Below are positions 17,392-26,277 of a stretch of 64,000 nucleotides of DNA, in pieces. The notes under the pieces were generated by a model. It made no database searches. It was not told the origin of the DNA and saw only the letters and a program-made list of their open reading frames with translations. Every line of letters starts with the position of its first letter. Positions within the stretch are counted from its first letter, which is position 1. This stretch comes from Gaiellasilicea sp963763755 (lineage in GTDB: Bacteria > Actinomycetota > Thermoleophilia > Gaiellales > Gaiellaceae). The stretch spans positions 346,912 through 410,911 of the forward strand of contig CAVXQE010000010.1 in the NCBI GenBank assembly GCA_963763755.1, written 5' to 3'. A program made the translations under genes and the position numbers.

Positions 17392-18529
17392 ATGACGACC
17401 GTCGACATCGAACATCTGCTCCTGAACGACGAGCTCCAGCAGCTGCTGGAGGCCGCCGAGCAGGCCGGGTCGCTGAAAGCCACGCGAGCTCGCCGACCTC
17501 GTCGAGACGCTCGAGCTCGACGCGCTCGAGCAGGACGCGCTCTACCGCGAGCTCGACCGCCGCGGGATCGAGGTGCTCGAGGAGCTGCCGCCCGAGGAGC
17601 CGGCGCCGGCGCCCGCTCCGGTCGCGCTGCCGCAGGAGACGACCACCGACGCGCTGCAGCTCTTCCTGCGCGAGGCCGGCCGGCACCAGCTGCTGACCGC
17701 GCCGCAGGAGGTCGAGCTCGCGAAGAAGATCGAGCGCGGCGACATGCTGGCGAAGCAGCACATGATCCAGTCGAACCTCCGGCTCGTCGTCTCGATCGCC
17801 AAGAACTACCGCAACCAGGGGCTGCCGTTCCTCGACCTGATCCAGGAGGGCACGCTCGGCCTGATCCGCGCCGTCGAGAAGTTCGACTGGCGCCGCGGCT
17901 TCAAGTTCTCGACCTACGCCACCTGGTGGATCCGGCAGGCCGTCGCGCGTGCGCTCGCCGACAAGGCCCGCACGATCCGCATGCCCGTCCACATCGTCGA
18001 GCGGCTGCAGAAGATGAACCGCGCCGAACGGACGCTCTGGACGCAGCTCGGCCGCGAGCCGACGCTCGAGGAGATCGCCGAGGAGGCCTCGCTCCCGCTC
18101 CAGCAGGCGCTGGAGGTCCGCGCCGCGGCGCGCGCGTCGACGAGCCTCGACCAGCCGGTCGGCGAAGCCGAGGACGCCGTGTTCGGCGACTTCGTCGCCG
18201 GCGACGGCCCGCTGCCCGAGGAGCAGGTCGAGCTCTCGCTCCGCAGCCAGGCGCTGATGGAGGCGCTCCGAGCGCTCACCGACCGCGAGCGGCAGGTCGT
18301 CGTGCTGCGCTACGGGCTCACCGACGCCGAGCCGAAGACGCTCGAGGAGATCGGCCGGCGGCTCGGGCTCACGCGCGAGCGCGTGCGTCAGATCGAGCTC
18401 GACTCGCTGAAGCGTCTCGCCTCGCTCCGCGAGATGGAGTCGTCGGCGCGCTCTAGCAGCTGCGAGCTAGCTGCGGAGGTAGAACTCGAGCCCCGGTGCG
18501 ACCATGCGCAGCTCGCGCAGGGCGCGTGA
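17392..18529 (+). CDS. RNA polymerase sigma factor, SigA/RpoD type (frameshifted)
   Basis: About 378 residues. ATG 17392 opens an N-terminal helical segment (IEHLLLNDELQQLLEAAEQ) that continues one frame away as LADLVETLELDALEQDALY, so one indel near 17485 is inferred. Then come region 1.2 (LQLFLREAGRHQLLTAPQE), region 2 (LVVSIAKNYRNQGLPFLDLI and FDWRRGFKFSTYATWWIRQA), region 3, and region 4.2 (TLEEIGRRLGLTRERVRQIE). All core contacts expected for a -10/-35 reading factor are present. Which of the two sigma genes here is the housekeeping one cannot be decided; this one has the more canonical FDWRRGFKFSTYA. The last 60 bases overlap the convergent sigma gene. Confidence 0.88.
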
Positions 18530-19457
18530 CTCGAGCTGGCGGACGCGCTCGCGGGTGATGCCGAGGCCGACTCCGACCTCTTCCAGCGTCTGCGGGACCG
18601 CACCGTCCAGGCCGAAGCGCTGGGCGAGGACGTGGCGCATGCGCGGATTCAGGCGGTCGAGCGCCTCGGAGAGCTCGGTCGCGCGGAGCCGGTCGGACGT
18701 CTCGGCGTCGGGCCCGGCGGTCTTCGTGTCCTCGACCATGTCGCCGTAGAGGCTCTCGCCGTCGCCGACGGGCGTCTCGAGGCTGACCGGGTCCTGGACG
18801 AGCTCGAGCAGCTCCTGGACGCGCTCGGGCGTGAAGCCGGCCTCGATCGCGATCTCGGTCTCGTTCGGGTCGCGGTTCAGCTTCTGGGCGAGGATGCGGC
18901 GGCTGCGTGTGACGCGGCGCACCTGCTCGGCGACGTGCACGGGCAGACGGATCGTCCGGCCCTGCTCGGCGAGCGCGCGCGTGACCGACTGGCGGATCCA
19001 CCAGGTCGCGTAGGTCGAGAGCTTGAAGCCCATCTTGTAGTCGAACTTCTCGACGGCGCGGATCAGGCCGAGGTTCCCCTCCTGGATCAGGTCGAGGAGC
19101 GGCACGCCCGCCTTCGTGTAGTTGCGCGTGATCGACATCACGAGCCGGAGATTGCACTCGATCAGCCGTCGCTTGGCGGCCTCGTCGCCCTCGTCCTTGC
19201 GCCGGGCGAGCTCGCGCTCCTCGGCGGGCGTCAGCAGGCGGCCGTCGCCGATCTGGCGCACGTAGAGCTTGAGCGGGATCCTGCGTCGCCTCGGCGACTG
19301 CAACGGGGGCGTCCTCGGCGTCGTCGGCGTCCTCGGCCTCGACCTCCTCGGCGTCCTCCTCCCCATCCTTGGGCTCGTCGAGCGCAGGCAGGAGCTCGAG
19401 ATGCGGCTCAGGTGCTGTCTCGAAGACCGGCTCGGCGGGGTTCGGCTCCATCCGCAC
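18467..19457 (-). CDS. RNA polymerase sigma factor, SigA-like, acidic N-terminus (frameshifted)
   Basis: About 329 residues. The start ATG 19457 (or 19451) gives a strongly acidic, low-complexity N-terminal 55 residues (EEDAEEVEAEDADDAED) that must join the next frame near 19283. Then come region 1.2 (LKLYVRQIGDGRLLTPAEE), region 2 (RLVMSITRNYTKAGVPLLDLI, FDYKMGFKLSTYATWWIRQS), region 3 and region 4.2 (TLEEVGVGLGITRERVRQLE). The acidic tail may play the autoinhibitory part of region 1.1. It is a group 1 or 2 sigma factor placed tail to tail with a close relative, sharing 63 bases of 3' overlap. No anti-sigma gene adjoins. Confidence 0.88.
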
Positions 19458-19585
19458 CGATATCGGCGTCGCGGCCTCGCAGCTTGAGGACTCCGTCTCG
19501 AACCGTCGAAGACGGCCCTAACTTCCTCCCAATACCTGCCGTCTACGCTACTCAAGTGGGTAGCCACTCCAGCCGATGACGGAAG

Positions 19586-19591
19586 TAGAAT
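19586..19591 (+). promoter_or_regulatory. Candidate -10 box TAGAAT, leaderless amidotransferase
   Basis: TAGAAT ends nine bases before ATG 19601; the intervening TTAGTAGTT holds no Shine-Dalgarno. Confidence 0.5.
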
Positions 19592-19600
19592 TTAGTAGTT

Positions 19601-20398
19601 ATGTGTGGAATCGCCGGATACAGCCTCAGCCCTGAATCGAGCGTCAAGCGGACGCTCGCTGCACAGGCGCTCCTGGCCGGGATCGCAGAGCGCGGCGCCG
19701 ATGCGGTCGGGTACGCCCATCGCGGCCCCAGCGCCGCGGTGACGGTGCACAAGCGCCGCTCGGGCGCCAGCGAGCTGCTCGGCGAGCTGCACGTTCCCGC
19801 GTCGTCGACGCAGGTGCTCGTGCACGTCCGGGACTACACGAAGGGCCATCCCACGATCGAGGCGAACAATCACCCGATCCGGCACGGCTCGGTCGTCGGG
19901 ATCCACAACGGGATCATCGTCAACGACGAGGAGATCTTCGCGCACTACGGCTTCGAGCGCGCCCATCCGGACATGACCGTCGACTCGGAGGCGATCTTCG
20001 CGCTCGCCGAGCACGCCGAGGGCAGCCCGGAGGCGCTCGAGGAGCTGCACGGCGCGATGGCGACCGCCTGGCTCGACGAGCGGAACGCCTCCACCCTCTT
20101 CATCGCCCGCGCCGCCGGCCGGCCGCTCTGGATCGGCACCGCCGGCAAGGAGCTCTTCTTCGCCTCCACCCGCGCCGCACTCGACCTGGTCGAGCAGACC
20201 ATCCGGCTGAGCCTGCGCAAGCGTGAGCTCGACGAGGGGACGCTGCTCCGGATCGAGGACGGGCGCATCGCCGGGCACGACCGCTTCCAGGCCGACCGCT
20301 CGTACGTCGAGGAGACGATCCTCCCCTCGGTCCGCGCTCCGCACGAGGGCGCCTCGTGCCTCAAGCGCCTCGCCGCGATCGCCCTCGCGACCGGCTAG
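19601..20398 (+). CDS. Stand-alone class II glutamine amidotransferase
   Basis: 265 residues forming a complete Ntn-hydrolase glutaminase domain like the N-terminal halves of GlmS and PurF. Cys2 is the nucleophile exposed after removal of Met (MCGIAGYS). The glutamine pocket has VHVRDYTKG, NNHPI, IHNGIIVND and DSEAIF. No synthase domain is attached, so it either hydrolyses glutamine for an unknown partner or has another amide substrate. Such single-domain proteins occur in many actinobacteria without an assigned role. The start is fixed by the need for Cys2. Confidence 0.85.
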   Translation: MCGIAGYSLSPESSVKRTLAAQALLAGIAERGADAVGYAHRGPSAAVTVHKRRSGASELLGELHVPASSTQVLVHVRDYTKGHPTIEANNHPIRHGSVVGIHNGIIVNDEEIFAHYGFERAHPDMTVDSEAIFALAEHAEGSPEALEELHGAMATAWLDERNASTLFIARAAGRPLWIGTAGKELFFASTRAALDLVEQTIRLSLRKRELDEGTLLRIEDGRIAGHDRFQADRSYVEETILPSVRAPHEGASCLKRLAAIALATG

Positions 20399-20404
20399 CG
20401 CGCT

Positions 20405-21086
20405 CTAGCCGAGCGTGCCGTCGGGCGCGACCTCCGCGCCTTCGTCCCGCAGCCGCTCGCGGACGAGGTACTGGAACGCCGCCCAGGCGGGCTGGACGTC
20501 GATCATCCGGTAGACCTGCCACTCGGTCAGGAGCGACGGATCGGCACGGCGAGCAGCCGGCCCAGTCGGCCATCTTCGGCAGGCGGCCGAGCGTCCGCGA
20601 CAGCTCGGCGCCCTGCACGACCGCGCGCTCCAGCCGCTCCTCCCCGATCGGGACGTCGAACCCCGCCTCGCGCAGCGCCTGCGCAAGCGAGCCGAACGTG
20701 TGCCAGAGCAGCGACTTCGAGGGCATGGCGCCCTTGCGGGCGTCGATGTCGCGGGCGGTCGGTGTGCGCCCGAGCTCCTCGCCGAGCGCGCGCAGGCGGC
20801 CCAGCAGCTCCTCCCTCGTCGCGAAGCGGCGCGGGACGAGCCCGGCCTGCCGCTTGGCGGCATTCCAGCTGCCGAAGTGCTCGATCACCGTCTGCGGATG
20901 CACGGTCGTCAGCGTGTCCGCAGCGAACTCCCGCATCGTCGGTGAACGTCCAAGCCGTTCGGCGCTCGCCGTCAGCTGTCCGAGGATCTCCTCGTCCGTG
21001 TAGCGCTTGCGAATGCCGGCCTGGAACGCGGCAAGAGCTTCCGGATCGATGCCTGCCACCGCAGGGTGGCGGCGCGACCGTCCCAT
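20405..21086 (-). CDS. Homing-endonuclease-associated-repeat DNA-binding protein (frameshifted)
   Basis: About 227 residues. Two helical repeats of roughly 55 residues each carry the pattern of the HNH-associated repeat: YTDEEILGQLTASAERLGR-SPTMREF ... HFGSWNAAKRQAGL, then EELLGRLRALGEELGR-TPTARDI ... TFGSLAQALREAGF. A third, weaker repeat may follow. No HNH nuclease is attached. One indel near 20560 separates the repeats from the C-terminal tail (EWQVYRMIDVQPAWAAFQYL). Such repeats bind DNA in homing nucleases and occur alone in actinobacteria, so sequence-specific DNA binding is likely, but the target is unknown. ATG 21086 lies six bases after TAGACT. Confidence 0.75.
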
Positions 21087-21092
21087 GCAAAC

Positions 21093-21098
21093 AGTCTA
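21093..21098 (-). promoter_or_regulatory. Candidate -10 box TAGACT, leaderless start
   Basis: On the minus strand TAGACT (21098-21093) ends six bases before ATG 21086; the spacer GTTTGC contains no ribosome site. Confidence 0.5.
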
Positions 21099-21131
21099 GA
21101 GCATTTTCTCTGAGTTGCAAGAACGCTAGAA

Positions 21132-21167
21132 CGGACGTGCCCTGCCTGGGCAGGCCCCGCACGTCCG
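21132..21167 (-). terminator. Hairpin downstream of GGDEF/HD-GYP gene
   Basis: A two-part stem: CGGACGTGC pairs with GCACGTCCG (9 bp), enclosing CCTGCC-TG-GGCAGG. It starts 13 bases after the stop of the minus-strand gene at 21180. On the minus strand it is followed by TTCTAGCGTTCTT, moderately T-rich, so it probably acts as an intrinsic terminator. Confidence 0.6.
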
Positions 21168-21179
21168 CACCTGGGAAGC

Positions 21180-23909
21180 CTAGGAGACCGCGACCAGCCT
21201 GGGACGCTGCGAAGGCTCGATCGAGAGCGCGTCGAGCGGCAGGATCCGCTCCAGCGCCGCGACGCAGCGCGGGCAGAACTGCGAGGTCGCCGCCCGGCGA
21301 AGCTCGGTGAGCGCCTCGTCGAGCGGACGCGCCGCCCGGTAGATGCGGGTCGTCAGCATCGAGTCGAGCGCGTCGGCGACGTGGATGATCCGCGCGCCGA
21401 GCGGGATCTCCTCGCCCTTCAGACGGTCGGGATAGCCGGTGCCGTCGAAGCGCTCGTGGTGGTGGCGGATCGCCGGAACGGCGTCGCCGAGGAAGCCGAG
21501 CCTGTCGATGATGCGGGCGCCCTCGTCGGCGTGGCGCTGCATCAGCGCCCACTCCTCCTCCGTCAGGCTCGCCGGCTTCAACAGGATCGAGTCCGGGATC
21601 GCCAGCTTGCCGATGTCGTGGAAGAGAGCTGCGTGGCCCAGCAGGTCGAGCTCCACGTGCGAGAGCCCGAGCTCGCGACCGATCGCGAGCGCCAGCTGCT
21701 GCACACGGCGCGAATGACCGGCCGTGTAGGCGTCCCGCGCATCCACGGTCGCGGAGAGGCTCTCCATCGCCGCGGTCGAGCGCTCCTTCAGGAGGCGGTT
21801 CGCCTGCTCGAGCGACACGTTCTGCGTATGGATCGTCTCGGCGGCCTGGCGCAGCTTCTGGGCGCTGCGACGCGTGTGCGAGAGGTACGCCTCCTGCGTC
21901 TTGCGCATCAGCAGGAGCGGCACGGCGAACACGGCGAGCGCGTAGAGGCCGGCGGCGTCGTAGCCGATCGCGATCACCGCCGCCGATGAAGCCGTAGACC
22001 AGGTAGTGCGGCGCGAGCCAGAGAAAGCGCTCGTGCCAGACACGCCAGACCTTCTCGCGTCCTTCGAGGGAGAGTGCGACCGACAGCAGGCCGGTGTTGA
22101 CCGCGAAGTACGCCGCGCCGGCGGCGAGACCCGCCGCGACGGTCACGAGCTCGGCGAAGCCGCCGTCGAAGCCGACCGTGAAGACGGATGCCGCCACGAG
22201 CGAGGAGAGCGTCAGCGTGCCGACGTTGAAGAGCACCTTGTGGATCGGACCGCGATCCGCGCTCCACTGGACGGCACAGATCGCGACTGCGACGGCGAGT
22301 GCGCTCCGCGGGCCGAAGAGCGCCGCGCCTGCAAGCGCACCGACGGCGCTGACGGAGATCGAGCCGTCGTCGAGCTCGAGCGCGAGCGCCTCCCCGACGC
22401 CGACGAGCGCGATCACGGCGAGCAGGCCGATGATGTCGGTCGAGGTGCCCGAAGAGGATGCCCAGGACACCTGCCGCGACGCCCGTGATCGTCACGAGGC
22501 CGACCAGCAGCCCCAGACGGGTCGAAAGCTGGAGGAAGCGCGGTCCGCTCGTGGTGTGCGCGGTGTGGCGGCGCTCCAGCTCGGGCATCGCTTCCGGGAT
22601 ACGCGCCAGTGGCTCGTGGTGGTCGCCTTCCTCCGGGACCGACACCAGCGGAATGCTGCGGTCGGCGGGCATCAGAAGAGGCTCGGAGCTTGCGCTCAGG
22701 ACGCGGTTGCGGCCCTGGAGCTTGGCGCGGTAGACAGCGAGATCCGCCTGGTGGATGAGCGCGTTCGGATCCTGCGCGTCCTTCGGGTAGCCGGCGACGC
22801 CGATCGAGACGGTGGCGCGGATCGGCTCGCTCGAGGTCTCGACGTCGAACAATCGCTCGGCGATCGCGCGGCGGATCCGCTCCGCGATCTCGAGCGCCTG
22901 CTCGGGCGGCGTCTCCGGGAGCAGAATCGAGAACTCCTCACCGCCGAACCGTGCCGGCACGTCGTAGTGGCGCAGCTCGGCTCGGAAGACCTCCGCGATG
23001 CCCTTCAGCACCGCATCTCCCGCCAGGTGGCCGTAGGTGTTGTTGATCTCGCGCAGCAGGTCGAGGTCGGCCATGATCAGCGACAGCGGCCGCTCGAAGC
23101 GCTGCGCGCGACCGAGCTCCTCCGTCAACGCTGACGCGAAGTAGCGCGCGTTGAAGAGGCCGGTCTTGGGGTCGACGCGAGCCTCGGCCTGGAGCTGCGG
23201 CACCGAGAGCGCCCGGTGAATCAGGAGCAGCGGGGCGATCGCGAAGGGGACGAGCCACGGGTTCGCCGTCCAGAACGCGGCGAGCACGACTCCGAGTGCG
23301 GCGAAGACGAACTCCGTCGACAGCGTCTGGTACGAGAAGATCAAGCGCATCGGGTGCCCGTTGACGAAGCGGATCATCGGAGCGAGCAGCGCCGAGTTGA
23401 GCGCGACGAGCACGATCGAGGCCGCCGTGCCGGCGAGCGCAAAGCGCAGCGTCGTCGCTCAGGCTCTCCGAGCCGAGAATCAGGTGTGCACTCCCCCACG
23501 CCGCCATGGTCGCGATCGTGTACACGCAGAGGTTCGTCGACTGCACGTACCACTTCCCCCGGCTGCGCAGCCACTCCGGCACGTGCTGGATCAGCGGGAT
23601 GAGCGCGACCAGCCCCGGCGGCAGGAGCAGGACTGCGGCGATCAGGAAGACACCGGTCGTGTGGTACGACTTGTTACCCGGCGTGCGCACGACGAAGAAC
23701 TGCGCGAACGCCACGCTGGTGGCAAGGATCGCGAACTCGAGCCAGCTGCCCGTGTGCCGGTCGAGCTGGCTCAGGAACGGTGCCGTCACCGCAATCGCGC
23801 CGGCCGCAACGACGAGGAAGTAAAGGAGGGCCTTGGGCGGGAGCTTGCTGCGCGCCTCGATCGGCGCGCCACCGCGGGTGATCGCGTCTTCGAGAGGGAT
23901 TGCGTTCAT
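21180..23909 (-). CDS. Membrane GGDEF diguanylate cyclase fused to HD-GYP phosphodiesterase (frameshifted)
   Basis: One long gene of about 910 residues, read across three apparent indels (near 23460, 22450, 21985). Order: first membrane region (five or six helices, about residues 25-235); GGDEF domain with the active GGEEF sequence and, exactly five residues before it, the inhibitory-site motif RHYD; second membrane region (about six helices); then a linker helix and HD-GYP domain with HDIGKLAIPD and HHERFDGTGYP. It should both make c-di-GMP from GTP (with product inhibition) and hydrolyse it. No stop codon intervenes between the two halves in the continuing frames, though two separate genes cannot be fully excluded. 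ATG 23909 has GGAGCGG upstream. Confidence 0.8.
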
Positions 23910-23996
23910 GATGCCGCTCCGCACGTGCTCTTCATGCCGCTGGTCTCCTTCGATGCCGCAAAATCGAAGCCTTGACGGGCCGTCTCGAAAGGTATT

Positions 23997-24058
23997 CCCC
24001 CTCTCGCGGACGGGCATCCCCCTGTCGGGGTACCCCCATTCGAGTTCCCCCGAATGGG
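23997..24058 (-). promoter_or_regulatory. Leader with four G5 tracts and an 8-bp dyad
   Basis: On the sense strand of the GGDEF/HD-GYP gene, four runs of five G (complements of C-runs at 23997-24001, 24018-24022, 24033-24037 and 24047-24051) lie 88-142 bases before the start codon. An inverted repeat CCCATTCG (24035-24042) / CGAATGGG (24051-24058) overlaps the last two. It could be an operator array or a G-quadruplex-forming leader. No known riboswitch pattern is recognised. Confidence 0.45.
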
Positions 24059-24073
24059 TGACACGGTGAAAGT

Positions 24074-24108
24074 GACGAGGGGCCGGCCGATACGGCCGGC
24101 CCCTCGTC
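24074..24108 (-). terminator. 16-bp perfect hairpin after subtilase gene
   Basis: GACGAGGGGCCGGCCG pairs perfectly with CGGCCGGCCCCTCGTC around a three-base loop. It begins seven bases after the stop codon (24115) of the minus-strand subtilase. Very stable; the following CACTTTCA is only weakly T-rich. Confidence 0.75.
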
Positions 24109-24114
24109 GAGGTG

Positions 24115-26088
24115 TTACGGCAGAGTGAGGTCCGGATCCGCCGCCGCCGCGAGCTCCTGCTCGGGCGTCAAGGGGACACCGGAACCGTCCGGAGTACCCG
24201 TGTCGAGACCGGCGTCCTCCCAGGAGACATCGCTCCAGGACACGTCCGTCCAGGACACGTCCGTCCAGGACACGTCGCTCCAGGAGACCGCGTCCCAGGA
24301 GACGTCGCTCCAGGAGACGTCCGTCCACGAAACAGCGTCCCACGAGACGTCACTCCAGGACACGTCCGTCCAGGAGACTGCGTTGAACACCTTGCCGCCG
24401 GTCAGCGGATCCGTCGACAGGAACCTGTTCAGTCCCGCGTTCGGATTGGACGTCCAGTTGGTGTTGTACACCGACCGGACGGCGTTGACCTGGCCGACGC
24501 CGCACGAGTTGGCCTCCGCGAGCGGCACTGCACGTGCACGCCGCATCAAGCCACCCTTGACCTGGTCCGGCGTCAGACCGGGGTTCCGGGCGAGCATCTG
24601 AGCCACGACACCCGAGATCACCGGCGCCGAGAACGACGTCCCGGAGAGCTCGATGTAGCCGGGGCTCTTGATCTTGGTCGGCTTCTCCGCCGCGAGGGTC
24701 GAGGTCATCGGAGTCGGGCCGACCATCATGCGCCCGGGTGCGCAGATTTCGGGCTTCATGAACCCGTCCTGCGTCCGGCCGTATGCCGACCACGGAGCAC
24801 GATCGTCGTCGTACGTCCTGATGGTGCTGCCGATGTCGACCGCCCCGACCGTGATCACGAACGGGTTGTTGCCGGGAGCGTAGAGCACACCGCTCGGGGC
24901 CCCGTCCTTGCCGTAGTTGCCCGCCGCCGCGACGACGACCACGCCGTCATGCCACAGCTTCGAGGCCGCCTTGTTCAGCGGATCGTCGTAGAAGTGGGCC
25001 TTGCCGCCGCCGTGCATCGAGTAGTTCACGACACCGATCTTGTACTTCACGTGGTTCCGGTAGATCCACTCGCTCGCCGCGATCACGTCACTCGTCCGGC
25101 CAGAGCCGGAGTCGTCCATGACGTCGAGCGAGATGAGCGGAGCGTTCGGTGCCGCGCCGGCGACGTTACTCGCCGAGCCGGCCGCGATACCGGCAACGAA
25201 GGTCCCGTGACCGCGACCGTCGCGGTAGCCGTTCGGCTTGCCCGAGCCGACGAAGTTCAGCTGCGGGATGTAGCGACCCGCAAAGTCGGGCAGGGTCGTA
25301 TCGATCCCCGAGTCGACGATCGCAATCGTCGGCAGGGTGCCCACCGGGTTCCGCCAGAGCTGGGCCACTCCGGACTCGTACGCCCAGAGCTGCTTGGTCG
25401 TCGGGGCCACGAAGCTGGTTGAGACCGTCGGAAGCGCCGGCTGGAGATCCTGCTGCTGCACCTCGACGTCCTCGGTGATGATCAGGCCGCCGATGCGAGC
25501 AAGCCGCTCGAGCCGCCGACCGGAGATCTCCAGCGAGACGCCGTTGATGAAGTCGAACCGGGCGTCGAGCTCGCCGCGAGCCGTCTTCCGGAGCGCCTTC
25601 GCCTCTTCACGTCGCGCATGCCAACGGTCACGCTCGGCCGAAGCCCGTGCGCGATCCGCCGTCGTCTTGAACTTCGAGTACGCCTTCTTGGCCGACTCCT
25701 CGTTGTCCTGGGCCAGCTTCTCGTCAATCTGAAGCTGCTGGTCGTCGGCCTTCTCCGCGTTGTCGAACGCAGACTCCGCCGCCTTGGCGCTCGTCGCGCT
25801 TTGGACGATGACACGGAACCTCTCGTTCGGATTCGCCTGTGCCCGCTCGAGCAGGCCTGGCTCCACGACGGTCGCTGTGACCGCGGGTGCAGGCTGAGGA
25901 GCAGAGCTTTTCGCCGATGCGGCTCCCGCTGCCAATGACAGCACGAGAACGCCGACGAGCGTGGCGATGCCGCCCCGACCACCCTTGCCCCAGAGGGCAT
26001 TCGATCGGAACTCGCCGCCGCGGTTGCCAGATCCCCAAAGGGCGCTCTGACGAACGTCACCGCAATTGCCGCCTGTTTTTCTTGCCAT
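24115..26088 (-). CDS. Secreted subtilisin-like (S8) serine protease with VSW-x-D repeat tail
   Basis: 657 residues. The N-terminus has an unusual 40-residue leader with two ALWG copies (residues 16-19 and 31-34) before a hydrophobic helix (about 42-58), then a helical propeptide-like region with charged coiled sequence (about 85-190). The peptidase domain has Asp in IVDSGID (about 258), His in GRGHGTFVAG (about 293) and Ser in GTSFSAPVISG (about 484). The C-terminus carries eleven tandem VSW-[T/S/D/E]-[D/A] pentapeptides, then an acidic tail. It is exported and probably processed; substrate unknown. ATG 26088 follows AAGGAGAAAG, a good ribosome site. A strong terminator follows the stop. It diverges from murT over 189 bases. 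Confidence 0.88.
   Translation of the reverse strand: MARKTGGNCGDVRQSALWGSGNRGGEFRSNALWGKGGRGGIATLVGVLVLSLAAGAASAKSSAPQPAPAVTATVVEPGLLERAQANPNERFRVIVQSATSAKAAESAFDNAEKADDQQLQIDEKLAQDNEESAKKAYSKFKTTADRARASAERDRWHARREEAKALRKTARGELDARFDFINGVSLEISGRRLERLARIGGLIITEDVEVQQQDLQPALPTVSTSFVAPTTKQLWAYESGVAQLWRNPVGTLPTIAIVDSGIDTTLPDFAGRYIPQLNFVGSGKPNGYRDGRGHGTFVAGIAAGSASNVAGAAPNAPLISLDVMDDSGSGRTSDVIAASEWIYRNHVKYKIGVVNYSMHGGGKAHFYDDPLNKAASKLWHDGVVVVAAAGNYGKDGAPSGVLYAPGNNPFVITVGAVDIGSTIRTYDDDRAPWSAYGRTQDGFMKPEICAPGRMMVGPTPMTSTLAAEKPTKIKSPGYIELSGTSFSAPVISGVVAQMLARNPGLTPDQVKGGLMRRARAVPLAEANSCGVGQVNAVRSVYNTNWTSNPNAGLNRFLSTDPLTGGKVFNAVSWTDVSWSDVSWDAVSWTDVSWSDVSWDAVSWSDVSWTDVSWTDVSWSDVSWEDAGLDTGTPDGSGVPLTPEQELAAAADPDLTLP
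24214..24378 (-). repeat. Eleven in-frame 15-base repeats encoding VSW-x-D
   Basis: Eleven consecutive 15-base units coding V-S-W-[TSDE]-[DA] in the subtilase tail. Each unit uses nearly the same codons (GTC TCC TGG or GTG TCC TGG), so the DNA is repetitive, and unit number could vary between strains by slippage or recombination. Confidence 0.9.
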
Positions 26089-26262
26089 CTTTCTCCTTGT
26101 CCGCGCTTGGCGCGGGCCGCATGAACCTGGACAGTCAGGCCGTGGAACGCCGCAGATCGGGCCTACTGCTAACCGGCATGACCGTATGCGTGTTTGAGGT
26201 GACGCTTCCTCACCCTTTCGGGGTAGGCCGGACGAAGTTCACTCGTTCGAGGGACGAGCCGG

Positions 26263-26268
26263 TACTCT
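26263..26268 (+). promoter_or_regulatory. Candidate -10 box TACTCT, leaderless murT
   Basis: TACTCT ends nine bases before ATG 26278; CGCCCGCGG in between has no ribosome site. Confidence 0.45.
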
Positions 26269-26277
26269 CGCCCGCGG

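Noticed and set aside
21974..23413. Separate GGDEF gene ending before the HD-GYP gene
   Set aside because: The frame ends only through a shift inside a membrane helix, and the helix continues in the next frame into the HD-GYP part, so one gene is preferred; two genes remain a minor possibility.
24214..24378. CRISPR-like array
   Set aside because: The 15-base units are contiguous without spacers and encode in-frame VSW-x-D pentapeptides of the subtilase.
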